In this document: positions 63,043 to 64,000 of the stretch, piece after piece
Numbering within the stretch: the first letter of the stretch is position 1
Layout: each line of letters begins with the position of its first letter
Assembly (NCBI RefSeq): GCF_000423925.1
Contig: NZ_AUIX01000034.1
Location: 16,577-80,576 of the forward strand
Direction: 5' to 3'
DNA: 64,000 bases
Source of the DNA: Butyrivibrio sp. VCD2006
GTDB lineage: Bacteria > Bacillota > Clostridia > Lachnospirales > Lachnospiraceae
Made by a program: the position numbers and the translations under genes
The notes under the pieces: generated by a model
Databases searched by the model: none
Seen by the model: only the letters and a program-made list of their open reading frames with translations
Told to the model about the DNA's origin: nothing

Positions 63043-63678
63043 TTACTGTGCCTGCTGTTCCAATTCACCCGTAGCAAGTTTTTCCCAATCTGAAGCCACA
63101 ATATATTCTTCAGTTATTTCATATCCAAGTTCTGTGTATCCATCCGCAGGAGCTTCATAATATTCAACTTCTGCAAAAGAAATGTAGCGGATATACTCTT
63201 CTCCTTCAATTTCAAAGATTTCAATCGGGTAGTAAAATGTCTCAGTAATTGAGCTCTCTAAAACGTCCAGATCAATATCATCATTCATTTTTGCTGAAAA
63301 ATGATCTGCCAGCACTTTAGCTGCTGCCTTATGGGTTGCCTCATCCTTAAAATATAGATTGTAGCTTGCTGAATCTGTCGTCCCATCATAAGTAACATAT
63401 TCACAGCTGCTGTCATATGAAATGAAGTTTACCATTGTAGTTCCGGATATGACACCATCATCCTCTGAGTAATCAACTTTTTTACTATCAAGAACAGATT
63501 TTACGTCAGCTTCTGACATGCCAATTTCAATCTGGTCAATAAGTGCCTCTCCTTCAGCGATTGTAGCATCTGTATCCAATGTAAGAGCCTTTACTCCATC
63601 GTCGTTCCCAAAGCATCCGGTCAAAATCATTAACGGTGCTACTGCTAATAAGCATTTTTCAAAGATTGTTTTTTTCAT
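63043..63678 (-). CDS. Small lipoprotein of unknown function
   Basis: 211 residues from ATG 63678 (MKKTIFEKCLLAVAPLMILTGCFG); ATG 63690 is too close to the AAAGGA site. The lipobox LTGC makes Cys22 the lipidated residue, so the protein is anchored outside the membrane. Residues ~48-70 (QIEIGMSEADVKSVLDSKKVDY) resemble the first helix of SmpA/OmlA-like or DUF4309-type secreted domains. Two such half-domains may be present. No recognised enzyme motif. It is monocistronic with its own terminator. Confidence 0.75.
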   Translation of the reverse strand: MKKTIFEKCLLAVAPLMILTGCFGNDDGVKALTLDTDATIAEGEALIDQIEIGMSEADVKSVLDSKKVDYSEDDGVISGTTMVNFISYDSSCEYVTYDGTTDSASYNLYFKDEATHKAAAKVLADHFSAKMNDDIDLDVLESSITETFYYPIEIFEIEGEEYIRYISFAEVEYYEAPADGYTELGYEITEEYIVASDWEKLATGELEQQAQ

Positions 63679-63991
63679 ACTTTTTATCATTCCTTTCACT
63701 TCGCTCAGGCACAAACATGGAATGAAAAAATCTGTCTGTGCATCCCCTCTACATTTTCTCAATAAAGCCTTATACTATACTAAGGAACAGCGGTATACTA
63801 CAGAGCACGAGAGGAGGTGTGGCGAAGTAGTTTATTTCGACCCCGTATACTTATATGTGTCGTCGCCCTCACAAGTACAAACAAGTGGGACATTGAGCCC
63901 GGACTCTTAGCATTGGTATAAGCCAACTTATATAGTCACAGGACGACAGTCAATGCTGCTGTTCCCTTTTCAGTAAAGGTGGTGATCTATA

Positions 63992-64000
63992 ATGATGAGA
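63992..64000 (+). other. Possible start of a plus-strand gene cut by the window end
   Basis: ATGATGAGA is preceded at a suitable distance by AAAGGTGGTGAT on the plus strand. Only three codons are visible, so no product can be named. The 63679-63991 stretch otherwise holds no convincing gene. Confidence 0.25.

Overview
The window looks like chromosome of a rumen or gut Lachnospiraceae bacterium, most likely Butyrivibrio or a close relative. The evidence is moderate to low GC, Firmicutes-type Shine-Dalgarno sites (AGGAGG, GGGAGG), secreted proteins ending in BspA-type leucine-rich repeats, and small cell-surface polysaccharide enzymes typical of that family. No rRNA or tRNA gene was seen. Nearly every gene lies on the minus strand.

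Region 1 (1-8.8 kb) is core metabolism: the sugar-ABC ATPase UgpC/MsmK (cut by the window edge), a DUF624 membrane protein, a monoglyceride-lipase-like hydrolase, a membrane-anchored sortase-B-like protein that has lost its catalytic residues, methionyl-tRNA synthetase and methionine aminopeptidase. Two intergenic gaps here are filled by arrays of nested palindromes (1279-1616 and 7481-7783).

Region 2 (8.8-15.3 kb) is the left block of a surface-polysaccharide locus: an O-antigen ligase/polymerase-like protein, two nucleotide-sugar 4,6-dehydratase-type enzymes and a GT-C-like membrane protein.

Region 3 (15.3-26.5 kb) is an accessory island inserted into that locus. It holds a truncated Rpn-type nuclease, an ATPase plus TOPRIM pair (defence-like), an IS with clear terminal inverted repeats, an XRE regulator with a RAYT (REP-associated tyrosine transposase), and a three-gene HAD/PRTase - DprA-like - PRTase operon resembling the ShosTA toxin-antitoxin/anti-phage system. 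Inside it are a fragment of a GT2 glycosyltransferase and a fragment of the neighbouring CotH/InlB-repeat protein, which show that polysaccharide-locus DNA was broken or duplicated here.

Region 4 (26.5-62.6 kb) is the main polysaccharide locus. It includes GDP-fucose synthesis (gmd, fcl) beside an AraC regulator, a large secreted CotH/InlB-repeat protein, and a probable small-molecule decoration module (MaoC, GNAT, ATP-grasp, a nucleotidyltransferase-aminotransferase fusion, LicD). It also has a Wzx flippase, a second GT-C-like protein paralogous to the one in region 2, many GT2 and GT4 glycosyltransferases, two further Wzy-like proteins, a membrane-anchored protein with three copies of an unrecognised ~185-residue repeat, and a HAD protein with a paralogous neighbour. 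A strong terminator at 50165-50202 and another at 56861-56906 split it into transcription units.

Region 5 (62.6-64 kb) has a possible small RNA, a lipoprotein and the possible start of a plus-strand gene. Gene calls come from motif reading only; no database search was run.
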